Below, in pieces: positions 14,501 to 23,322 of a stretch of 64,000 bases of DNA (positions within the stretch are counted from its first letter, which is position 1; the number at the start of each line of letters is the position of its first letter). The notes beneath the pieces were generated by a model, which was given only the letters and a program-made list of their open reading frames with translations, searched no databases and had not been told where the DNA came from. Both the position numbers and the translations under genes were made by a program. Source of the stretch: Sclerurus mexicanus (Eukaryota; Chordata; Aves; Passeriformes; Furnariidae); NCBI GenBank assembly GCA_013396755.1, contig VWZF01005910.1:54452-118451 (forward strand), written 5' to 3'.

Positions 14501-14716
14501 AAACAAAAAGAGCTTGCACAAGAACCAATCCCAGACTATGACTTTGAAAGTGACGAAATTGTGGCAGTCTGTGCTGCAATTGCAGAGAAAGAGAAAGCTC
14601 TTTCAGAAGCTAAAACTGTAGTGATTGTGTCTGCTTCAGGTGCAGTAGAGACTGTTACAGCGAAGGACAATTGTCCTACAACTCCTGATGAAACCCTTTT
14701 CATCAGAGCCCGATAG
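2446..14716 (+). CDS. TTC33: TTC33, tetratricopeptide repeat protein 33 (3' three coding exons; span with introns)
   Basis: Three GT-AG exons join in frame to give 187 residues ending at TAG (14714-14716). They align without gaps in the TPR part to vertebrate TTC33, a protein of about 262 residues, so roughly the first 74 residues are missing to the left. What is present is the end of the first TPR, two further TPR units and the C-terminal tail. TPRs are helical-pair scaffolds for protein binding. The specific partners and role of TTC33 are poorly known, and nothing in the sequence adds a catalytic function. Introns in the window are 2528-8811 and 8944-14365. The gene converges on PTGER4, the same arrangement as in mammals. 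Identification is from recalled family sequence, and both the exon phases and the splice sites support it. Confidence 0.96.
2528..8811 (+). other. TTC33 intron (6.3 kb)
   Basis: Begins gtaaag and ends tctgttacag. The content is AT-rich, with no recognisable interspersed repeat, RNA gene or extra exon. One unresolved base (N) sits at 6375. Small ORFs in this stretch have no domain-like content or codon bias. Confidence 0.85.
8812..8943 (+). CDS. TTC33: TTC33 internal coding exon (TPR core)
   Basis: This 132-bp exon is in phase 0 at both ends and encodes 44 residues from [20 protein letters not shown] to [12 protein letters not shown]. It covers most of the second TPR ([13 protein letters not shown]) and helix A of the third ([15 protein letters not shown], with the W-L-G-A signature). 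Acceptor tctgttacag and donor gtagga are both clean. An open frame that starts upstream in the intron is only read-through; the coding part begins at 8812. Confidence 0.96.
9971..10403 (-). repeat. CR1 LINE 3' end, antisense
   Basis: Starts with the reverse complement of the CR1 terminus (atagaatcaaggaatggttt) and runs through the highly typical CR1 3' UTR segments, including the 'dominant' stretch around cttctcttctccaggctgaacagcccc near 10330-10360, up to gtgctccagtcccc. About 430 bp. It is 5'-truncated in CR1 terms, as nearly all copies are. It is diverged but easily recognised. Confidence 0.95.
11719..11907 (-). repeat. CR1 LINE internal fragment, antisense
   Basis: About 190 bp match the CR1 segment just 5' of the 3' UTR (motifs gcatcccagagctggatgca, cagcccaggacacagttg, accattacccccaagtact). 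It has the same orientation as the piece at 9971-10403 and continues in consensus order after a small missing part. It lacks a CR1 3' end of its own. Protein-like ORFs of up to 121 codons over it are only the antisense of CR1. Confidence 0.88.
11928..11945 (+). repeat. (AAAC)n short microsatellite
   Basis: Four and a half pure copies of AAAC directly downstream of the CR1 fragment. Confidence 0.85.
13608..13670 (+). repeat. 20-bp tandem repeat, about three units
   Basis: Two near-identical 20-bp units (ataaggttataagatatac plus one base) run from 13630 to 13669, and a more diverged copy precedes them. Intronic and AT-rich. Confidence 0.75.
14366..14716 (+). CDS. TTC33: TTC33 terminal coding exon
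   Basis: After acceptor ctgtttgtag the frame is open for 116 residues to TAG. It begins [20 protein letters not shown], which completes the last TPR. A variable charged linker follows ([20 protein letters not shown]), then a strongly conserved acidic/hydrophobic block ([20 protein letters not shown]), and the protein ends FIRAR. The ATG at 14390 that begins an ORF here is internal, not a start. The linker differs most from the mammalian protein, and the PDYDFESDE block hardly at all. Confidence 0.97.
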   Translation, partial: AIRSFQVSLHIFPMNPEVWKEDLSWARKLHEQQKATKTESAQALLKQKELAQEPIPDYDFESDEIVAVCAAIAEKEKALSEAKTVVIVSASGAVETVTAKDNCPTTPDETLFIRAR

Positions 14717-15064
14717 AGCAGCCTCATGGATTGCCATCCTGCTTTAAGAACTAATGTTATTTATTGTATTTGGCTTGCTTTGTGGGTTTTTTTTCTTTTT
14801 TAAGTGGTGGAAGAACCTACAAAAGTTAAAGAAATGAAGTTATTTTTCTCTTGTAAATTAAAAAATCATTAACCCGAGTTGTTGTTCCACCCATATTTTT
14901 GGAGAAGAAAGCCAAGAGTTTGATTCTAAAAATCCTACAAATGTAATGCTAAAATGCTTAACTGCATCCTAACAGCTGCTTTCATTTTGATGTATTTTAT
15001 AGTTTTACAGGTTAATGTCTACATTTTTCCAGTAATTAGGAAGCTTTTATTTAAGCTGTAAAAG
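14717..15064 (+). other. TTC33: TTC33 3' UTR, proximal part
   Basis: The non-coding, A/T-rich sequence after the stop contains an ATTAAA at 14857-14862, the nearest plausible polyadenylation signal. The solo LTR begins at 15065. Whether the mRNA ends here or runs past the LTR cannot be decided from sequence alone. Confidence 0.6.
14857..14862 (+). terminator. Candidate TTC33 proximal poly(A) signal (ATTAAA)
   Basis: ATTAAA lies 141 bases after the TTC33 stop, followed by a T/G-containing stretch (gagttgttgttcc) at the expected distance. This is the second most common hexamer variant. Evidence is motif and position only. Confidence 0.45.
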
Positions 15065-15648
15065 TGTCGTGGTTTATCCCCAGCTGTCATTTCAGTCCCA
15101 CGCAGCCACTCGCTCACTCCCTCCTGGTGGGATGGGGGAGAGAATCGGAAGAGTAAAAGGGAGAAAGCTTGTGGACTGACACACAGGCTGTTTGAGAGGG
15201 AAAGCCAAAGCTGCACATGAAAGCAAAGCAAAACAAGGGATTCATCCACCACTTTCCAAGGGCAGGCAGGTGTTCCCTTGTAAAGCAGGGCTCCATCACT
15301 TGTGACTTGGGAAGACAAACACCGTCACTCTGAATGTCTTCCCTTCCCCTACCTCCTTCTTCCTCCAGTTCTGTATGCTGAGCACAACAACATTTTGGAT
15401 TGAACATCCCTGAGGTCTGTTGGGGTCAGCTGCTCTGGCTGTGTCCCCTCCCAGCTTCTTGTGCATCCCCAGCCTCCTCGCTGGTCGGGTGGGGTGAGCC
15501 GGAAAAGGTGTTGACCCTGTGTGTGCACTGCTCAGCAATAATGAAAACACCCCTGTGTTACCAACACTGTTTCCAGCACAAATCCAAGAAACAGCCCATT
15601 TTAGCCACTGTGAAGAAAATTAACTTTATCCCAGCCAGAACCAGTACA
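15065..15648 (-). mobile_element. Solo LTR of an avian endogenous retrovirus (ERVL-like), with 5-bp TSD
   Basis: A 584-bp block begins TGTCGTGG and ends ccagtaCA. It is flanked by AAAAG on both sides (15060-15064 and 15649-15653), a perfect 5-bp target duplication. The sequence matches a well-known, very abundant bird LTR family whose promoter-sense strand is the reverse complement, so the element points against TTC33. No internal retroviral sequence, primer-binding site or second LTR follows, so it is a solo LTR left by recombination. The TATA-like and poly(A) positions of the family are degraded here. The exact family name would need a repeat library. Confidence 0.9.
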
Positions 15649-17681
15649 AAAAGAAAAAGGAATTTTTAAAAGTTATTTCAGTCATTATTAATTAACATTA
15701 TTTTTCTTCCAGTTAAAGTGTGAACTGTTTTCTGTTATTAGCAGTGTTTATTTTCATTAAGATTACTTTTTCTTTGAAAAAGTTTCCTATGAATGAGAGA
15801 TGGATTATTATTTTGCTTATGTGTGTATGTGACAGATACCGCTTCTGATTGTAGTCAGATAAAATCAAGTAGCAACCTTTACATTGCTTTCACAGGTGAA
15901 TGGGTTAAACACTTTCTGATTAGATGAAAGGAAATGCTATACCAAACAAGCCCCTGAATGCTTTGTTACTACTAGATGTTTCACCAGAAGAAAGAACATT
16001 CAGTTTGAGACTGAAACTGGCTTTTCCTTATCTTGAATGCTGTGCAGCAGACATCACCAAAAGTAAAATGGTGGGAGTAGGAAGTAGGTATGGCTGGGGT
16101 GTGTTGTGTTCAGCCTTTTCTTTCCTAGTGAGGCTAATCTGATAAAGTAAATTTGTTTTTCCTAATTCTTTTGACCTGCTGTTAAAAGTATATTCTTAGT
16201 GAACCAGTTTTTCAAGACAGCATTGCTGGCGTCTCCCTTTTTATCCTGTTTGGATTTTGGATGCTGTGATGGGTATTCATGTGGTGTTAACTTAGAGGCA
16301 TACAGTCGGAGATTTTATCAATGTTCATCTTTAAGGGGAGGTGGCAATTGGTCCCTCACACAGGCAGTTCAGAGAGAGGAAGTCAGGCTGTTTCTTCGAT
16401 ATGCTCTGCGCTGGAAAAAATGGGTCAACTGAGCAATTCCTGAAGAATTCAGGATTGAGAATGTAATTTTTACTTGATTTTGATAACATTTTGTATGATA
16501 ACATTTGAAAAGTAGTTTTGTACATGAGTGAAACCTTTTGAAATCAGTCATCTTTGCATTTTTCAAGTCTGATTTATAATTTCAAAATAACACATTTTAA
16601 AAGAAAATACTTGCTTGAGAAGCATAGTAGTTTTTGCAATAGGAAATGTATTGCAGTAAAATTATCTCAGATTATACTTTCAGTATATCTGATATGAGAA
16701 TATCTTTTTAAGAGAACCCTTACAGTCTTTGGAAAAACTAATTATCCCTTTCAAAAGCTCAGTTATCATACTGTATTTGCCAAATTTTCGTTAATTTTTG
16801 CAAGGTTCTTCCTGAATTTTTTTGTATGTGCGAATTTTTAGATTTATGCTTGCACAAGCACACACTCAAGAAAGTTACACTTCTTAATATCTTCTGAGTA
16901 TTCAAAATAATTACAGTGACTAAAATATATTAAGAAATTTAAAACATGCTACATTTTTATTTGTTCATTCAGTTCAGAAATAGATCTTGAATGCCTACTG
17001 AATAGGCATTTGATCAAGATATGGTTTAAATTGTTACAGGTGAAGGATGTTTTAATCTTATTTTGCCTATCAACGTAAATGATACAGTCTAGTCAGCCAT
17101 AGAAGGAGTTAGCATGAGAAGGATTTGGACAGATTTCTTCAAAGACAAAATGTTCTCTGGCTAGAAGAGGAAATCCGTGAGATACTCGAGGGTATGTTTT
17201 CACTTTGGAGGAGCTCGGCTATATCCACCACATTTTTTCTTTCTTTGTGCTTTAAACTTGCGTCAGTGTTCTGTATTCACTCATACAGGAAGGACTGCTT
17301 CCCTCCTCTCAGAGGCTCATGTTATCACAGAATCTGTTTCCACTGAAATGATTCACAAATTGCCTATTGACTTCAACACTGCGGGGCCAAACTAATGGCG
17401 GGGTGTGCATCTACACCACCAGGCAGAACGGCTGTGCTGGGCTCCACGCGTGGTTCTTCCTATGACCTGCACTAAATGTGTTTTCCTTCTGATTAGACTA
17501 GGTTATGAATTCTAGGTATTGTCAGAACTGTAGTGTTTTGTGGAGCACTGTAGAGCAGATAATTTCTTGTGGCACTGTTAGTCTCAGACTGGGAAGAAGT
17601 TCAAAAATAGATGATTTCAACATTGGGTTTTTTTTACAGCATGCCATGTTTTGCATGTATGGAACTTTCTGGATCTGTTTG

Positions 17682-17687
17682 AATAAA
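17682..17687 (+). terminator. Candidate distal TTC33 poly(A) signal (AATAAA)
   Basis: A canonical AATAAA on the + strand is followed within 30-45 bases by a T/G-rich element (gtgatgtctgtttattcttt). It is the first canonical hexamer with such context after the LTR. If used, it would give a 3' UTR of about 3 kb that includes the LTR in antisense. Inference from motif only. Confidence 0.3.
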
Positions 17688-20643
17688 ATACTCACTGCTG
17701 TCCTGCTTAGTGATGTCTGTTTATTCTTTCAGTTATAACAAAAGTATTTTTGCCCATTTTGGGATGCTCCTTATTTAATAATTGGCTTCTGTCTCTGTTG
17801 AACATGTTAATGTGTCATAGTAAAAAAAGACATCTCAGGAGAAATATTTAATAAAGGTAGTGCTTGGTGCTTTTAAGCCTTTCCACATGAGATGGAGCAA
17901 AAGGAGATGTTATCTGAAATATGATAGCTGTGACACTCCCCCTTTGACATCAGAAATTTTACTGTTTTTCATCCTCAGTAGTGACAGTGACTGCAGTAGT
18001 TTCCACATTTGCCTTCTATGTGAATGATATATTAAAATTCTCAAGTGATGCAACGTTAAAGAGGAAAGCACAAGAAAGCAGTGTAGGTGGATTTAATTGT
18101 GCTTGTTTTAAAAATCTACAGTTAAACATATTTTTTTTTCCCTTTGAGTCCCTTTATATCCAGTGGAAAGAAATACAGGGCCTCACAGGGCCATTTTAGG
18201 CTTTATGTTGGATAAGTATCTTAGAATGAGGTGAATTAGCCTCCCAAGGTGTCTAATTCTTGAGTACAAAAGAAGCTCAAGGTGACTGACTGGCAGTTAA
18301 CCTCAAATGCTGAAACCGGGCATGTGAGTTCCACTCTTAGAGATAGAGATAAGTATCTTTAAAAAACTTGAACATAGAGAGAATAAATCCTTTCTTATAA
18401 TACTAGAGGCTAAATAAAAAGTATGGCTCAGATAACACAACAGTGACTCTAATTTGATAATACTATAAGATACTGGATTTTAATTAAGAAGGGGAGAAAA
18501 GCAGATGTAGTGGTTTACTCTTCTAAGTTCTGAAAGTTGTCTGAAGTTATCTGAGTATCTGTTGGTGTTAGGGATCAAGATCAGAGAGGTAACACTGGAA
18601 ATATGTCTGACCATACAAGGTACTCCCAATCCTAAAAAGAAGGGAAAGGAGGTAATAAACTTGTGTTGAGGGCAGGTGCTATCTTAACTTATTTTGAGGT
18701 CATAGAGTATCTATAAAACTACGACTGCAGTCAGGACTGAGGCACAGGGAAGCAGAGCGCATGGGCTTGGTTTGTTGGCAAGTTGCAGGCACCATGTGTT
18801 TATTGTAGGTCAGTATCATGTTAACATCATATTCTCAGATGGGCTGGAGTCATTGGGCTGTGGTATCTCCAGGCAGGACTAGTTGAGAACCAGGAGGAGC
18901 TGATGGGCATGGATGACTGCTGGATCCTGCCAAATGTGCTGGCCTGGTTTTGAGGGCTGATTTTCTAAGAGCCACATGGCTAGAAGCTCTAGGAATAAAT
19001 GATCAATGGGAAAGGAGATTGAATTGACTTTGGGTTCACAAAGCAGGAAATTCAGTCTTCATTTGGTTTCCAGATCCAGCAGATCCAGATCTAGAACAAG
19101 GCCTGGGAGTGGAAAGGGCTGGTGGTAATTAGTAGCTCTAATAGCAAATCTGCCTTAAGGAGAATAGATTTGCCACTGCCTCAAGGAACTGAACTGAAAA
19201 CTTTCAAAAACTTCTTAGGATGCTGGCTGGTGCCATTTGGAGATGGAAGCTTGCATTGACCTTGCCTTGGCACGGTACCTGTAGCGCTGGTTCAGGTCGG
19301 GCAGTGCTGGTGTTGCAGGCAGCGGGAATGTATGTGCCTTTTGTAAAGCAGGATCCTACAGCCCAGCCTTACAGTACAAGTCCTCCGACAGTATATCCTA
19401 CACCCTAAGCCATTCATAAGGCTAATTTACCAATCAGAGATTCAAATAAAACTACAGATTGTTGTAGAAATTGCTGTACCATACAGATACTGGCTCCTGT
19501 CCTGCCTGTGGTGGGTGGATCCTCCAAGCCTTGCCACGGGATGGGCTTAAATTGAGTTAGGGCTGGGGCTTGGGGTGTGTGCTAGCAGGGTCAGAGGTCT
19601 AGCAGTGCCTCTGCATGGAAAAGCTTTGGTGAAGGGATGGTCTGGGATATGTGGGCAGGACAGACTGCTGGGAGTGACGGAGGAAGTCACAGGACTAGTG
19701 GGGTGGAGTCAGATACAAGTTTGGTATGAGAAATTTTTGAGTGGTAAATCAGTGTGTTTTCTGTGACTACAGGCTGGTGAAGGTGGATGCAGTTGTGAAA
19801 GGCCATTCTGAGGGGATATGGATCTCTGGGGGGCTGGGAATGTAGGGGAATTATGTGTGAGAAGGGAAGAGCTTTTGAGTATGTAGAAACTACTCATAAT
19901 ACCTAGCAGGAAAATAACCTTTTAACCTCCATGTGGCAAATTATACTCTACCAACTTGAAGCCTTATCTTATGAGACTTGTTATGGTCAGGGAGGCTGAG
20001 TGATATAATTCAGTAATGTCTTTGTGGTCAGCGCTAGAGCAGGTGCCAAATCTGAGGACTGTAGGGGAGGTGAGGGAGGTCTAATGTTTTTGTCACCCTA
20101 AAAAAAAGGCAGGCTTGCTCAGTCCTTTAGCCAGACTGCTCCTGAACACTCATCTGTATTTGCAACTAGGCAGCAAAGGTGCTCCCATTTTGCCTTTTGT
20201 ACACTGCAGGCAGTTCCAGTCCTGCTCAGGAGACTTTGTACTGTGGACTGGTTGGGAATCATGGATTTGTGTTGATGGTGTGTGCTGCGAATCCAGTCCA
20301 CTACGTGACACACTGGGAATGCTGTGGGCAGGAGGAACACCTCAGGCTTATTACACACACATTTGCTAAGGGAAGCTAGAAGATCAGCTGCTTGAGATGG
20401 TCTATACTTGCTTGAAGCTCTTTCACACCACATGTATTTCTCATCAGTAATGATGATAAAGAGTAATAAAATCATATTAATGAAATAATTTAAAAAATAA
20501 AAATAATAAGCCCTTGCTTATTTAAAAACTAATTATACACTGTAGATATTTAATTCTGTCATTGCATACAGTACCAATAAGGTTGGTGTGCTGCTTTGGG
20601 CCAGCTGCAAAGGTGTGGTCCCGTATTGGTATGTGTGGTGTTA

Positions 20644-20658
20644 TCTGCAGGTGGCAGT
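20644..20658 (+). promoter_or_regulatory. CTCF-like motif between TTC33 and PTGER4
   Basis: TCTGCAGGTGGCAGT matches 13 of 15 positions of the CTCF core consensus CCASYAGRKGGCRSY, including all ten positions of the AGRKGGCRSY core. It sits between the two 3' ends. Motif evidence only. Confidence 0.4.
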
Positions 20659-20944
20659 CCCACCTTCCTGCTCTGCCAGGTGCTATTTCCTGTCTTGGGA
20701 AGTGTGGTGAGTCTATTCTGTTTGTTGGTCAATAGTAAGCAACAGACCATAGTTAAGTGGTTTAATTGCAAAGAATTCAAGCAGATCGCTATCTGTAGCT
20801 GCAGTAGGAACTTGAGTAATACTATTTTCCAGCTTAACTGGTGGAAAAGTGGATTTTGATGCAATATTTGTGTAGAGATTTAACTTCACTTTCTGTATGT
20901 ATGAAGGCAAATAAGCTCAGCTGCTCCCCCGTTAAAGGAGAATA

Positions 20945-20964
20945 TGTTTGTTTGTTTGTTTATT
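20945..20964 (+). repeat. (TTTG)n microsatellite
   Basis: About five units of TTTG/TTTA, short and slightly imperfect. Confidence 0.8.
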
Positions 20965-21629
20965 TGCTTAAAGAATTTTGGCTCTATGTCAGTGTTCTTG
21001 GGAACATTTTTGAAGTCAGCTGCCTCTTGCTGATGGTGATCATGCTGCGGTGTTTTGGAAACTTACAGGACAAAGTATGTTTTGGCACTAAATGAGCACA
21101 AAGCATTCCAAGTTGGGAGGCTTGTTAAGGTGAGAAGTTGACACTGAATGGCAGACTCATGAAAACATCTGAGATCAAGCAGAACATTTCCATTTAATTG
21201 TGATCCCCAAAATTATTTTGGTCGGTACAACTGCTTAAACATATCAACATAAGGCTCAAGATTTTCATTACAATATAGCATTCACATGAAAACACTTTAA
21301 GCAGCATAACATGCTTAGTATTTGACAAAACACCCTCCAGATATCTGTACACAATTATTTTGATACACAGTGTTTCTGGAACAAGATCTAACCCTTACAA
21401 CATAAAACACAAAACTCCTTTTTGTCAGTGGTTAACAGCTGGTTTTGGTGATGTTTGCCATAAAAACTCTCGCAACAAATGCTTTTCAAGGTGTTCAAGA
21501 CCAACATATAGTTTTATATAATCTATACTTTAAATGAAGATTCTGCTTCCATGGTTTTGTACATTTATTTGATGGAGTATCAGATTACACAGTCATAAAA
21601 TTCTATTTACTATTTAAAGTAAAATGATA

Positions 21630-22728
21630 AATGTTATGAAAAAATACCTTTATTACATTGGTGATGCTTTAACTAAAGTGAATATTTAGACTATTAACCA
21701 GGAGTTGAAAGTTTTAGGCCCTGATATTGAAAGCACTTCTATATGTCCTTAACTTTATATGTAAGGAGTCTCCCTGGCAACAGAGGGACTACTCTGATGG
21801 GCGATGTTAAGTGTGTGCCTAAGGTGTGCAGACTGGGGGCCAAAGTACTTGGAGAGGAGCGCATGTGTTACACAGAGAAACATTCTCAGAACATAAATAA
21901 AATCTGCTTTTTTTAGTATATACATATACTGAAAATTAATATTCTTAACTGAAAGGATGTTTTTTCTTTTTCTCTCATAAAAACGTGTATATTCCCATTT
22001 CACTCAGAAAGTGCTTATGTATTCTCAGCTAGAGAACTACCTCATCGGCTGTGAATCTAGCATAGACAACACATCTAATCCAAGAATGTCTTATCAGCAG
22101 GAAATACTGAGGGAAGAGAAGGCTGGCAATCATTTCTATATACCTTGTATTAATAACAAACCTTCTCACAGAGAAGAATAGACTTTTAAATATTTTCAAT
22201 CCTTATATACAATGATAAAAATTCACATTTTCATGCTTTAGTGAGACACTTTAAAATAAAATTATACCCCAGGCAGCTCTCAGAGTTGCTATGTCCAGTT
22301 CCTAGCAGCTGCCTGACATTCAGCTCTAGTACCAGAAGCTTAAACTCTTGATAGCTGAGCAATCATGGGGAGAGAAAACAGTTCCACCAGATTGGAAAAG
22401 GAAAGAAAAAAAGAAAAAAGCAAGTGATGGGTCTTTCTATTTCCAGAGGCCCAGTAGCTCTCCGGTGTCCCACAACAAGACAAGGCATGTTTCCAGTCCC
22501 ATCAGACCTGCATTGTATCGTTTCTGATGGCAGGGCCCAAGTGCCATGTCTGTTCCACACAATTCTCAGTAGTCTAAAAGAAATGTACCCATCACATGGC
22601 AAGAGAAAAATAGCCCTTTGAAGCACAGCTGAACCCCTCTTCCCAAGAATAGGCAGAACACCTATCTATTGCACCAGTTTTTCCAATGTACCAGAAGTAT
22701 CCCCAGGGTTGATGCCTTTCACGGCTAT
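21630..22728 (-). other. PTGER4: Probable PTGER4 3' UTR
   Basis: Non-coding sequence after the PTGER4 stop. On the - strand it carries several ATTTA pentamers (seen as TAAAT on +, for example near 21893 and 22188), in keeping with the unstable mRNA of this receptor. The first canonical AATAAA on the - strand is at 21654-21649, which sets the suggested end; a second is at 21569-21564. No interspersed repeat is seen. The end point is inferred. Confidence 0.55.
21649..21654 (-). terminator. Candidate PTGER4 poly(A) signal (AATAAA on - strand)
   Basis: TTTATT on the + strand, AATAAA in gene sense, about 1.07 kb after the stop, followed in gene sense by a T-rich stretch (ggtattttttcat). A second copy at 21564-21569 is an alternative. 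Confidence 0.45.
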
Positions 22729-23322
22729 CTAGATGCACTTTTCTGACAAATTCAATGTCTCTGTGGGGAAGGTGACCTGGAGAGGGCCACTTTTGGATGC
22801 AGAGCTTGCCCCACCACCAGACCTAATTTCATTCACCAGGAGGACACTCTCAAAGTCCTGTCCTTGTGAGGAGTCCGAGGTCTCGGAGCTGCGCAGTGTC
22901 CTTACAGATGTGGTGTCAGACTGGGCTGAGCTGGCGCTGGGGCCTGGGAGCAGCACGCGGCCCCCAACGCTGCTTTCACTTAACTCTGGAGGGTAGAGCA
23001 GCGTCTGGGAGGTGCTGCTGATCTCCCTCAGCTCACGGGAGATGAAGGAGGGTGACTGACTTGACATGGCAGAGGAGGTCCTGCGGCCATCCACGCAGTT
23101 GAAGTTGCCCCCCGAATGCTGCCTCCGAGCCCCTCCAATGCGGCAGAAGAGACATTTGATCTTCTCGATGGCTTTGCTGAGCACAGTCTTGCGGAGGAGG
23201 ATGTAGACCCACGGGTCCAAAATGGGGTTCACCGAGGCGATGCGGATGGCTTGCAGGTCAGGGTTTTGCCTGATGTCCTTCACCGATTCTGCCCGGTAAA
23301 GCTGGTTCACAAAGACACGGAC
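22729..23322 (-). CDS. PTGER4: PTGER4 second coding exon (ECL3, TM7, C-tail)
   Basis: The acceptor in gene sense is ctcctggtgtag, followed by GTC CGT GTC TTT GTG AAC, which restores the conserved PLVVRVFVNQLY junction. It encodes residues 277-473: the end of TM6, the third extracellular loop, TM7 with R303 and NPILDPWVY, helix 8 and a likely palmitoyl-cysteine pair (C333, C336 in KCLFCRIGG). The cytoplasmic tail contains RTSSAMSSQSPSFISRELRE and SSETSDSSQGQDFESVLL, Ser/Thr clusters that in EP4 serve receptor phosphorylation and internalisation. The GTG at 23310 that could look like a start is internal. The opposite-strand ORFs here are shadows. Confidence 0.97.
   Translation of the reverse strand, partial: VRVFVNQLYRAESVKDIRQNPDLQAIRIASVNPILDPWVYILLRKTVLSKAIEKIKCLFCRIGGARRQHSGGNFNCVDGRRTSSAMSSQSPSFISRELREISSTSQTLLYPPELSESSVGGRVLLPGPSASSAQSDTTSVRTLRSSETSDSSQGQDFESVLLVNEIRSGGGASSASKSGPLQVTFPTETLNLSEKCI

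Larger units (their letters stand above)
15654..21560. other. Intergenic region between convergent TTC33 and PTGER4
   Basis: About 6 kb without a recognisable gene. The first 2 kb may be distal TTC33 3' UTR (see the AATAAA at 17682). A region of higher GC at about 18.7-20.4 kb holds no repeat I recognise. A (TTTG)n run lies at 20945-20964 and a CTCF-like motif at 20644-20658. Short ORFs here lack coding character. Confidence 0.65.

Noticed and set aside
14390..14716. TTC33 terminal exon as an independent small gene starting at ATG 14390
   Set aside because: The frame continues upstream to a good acceptor at 14365, and the upstream residues complete a TPR that matches TTC33.
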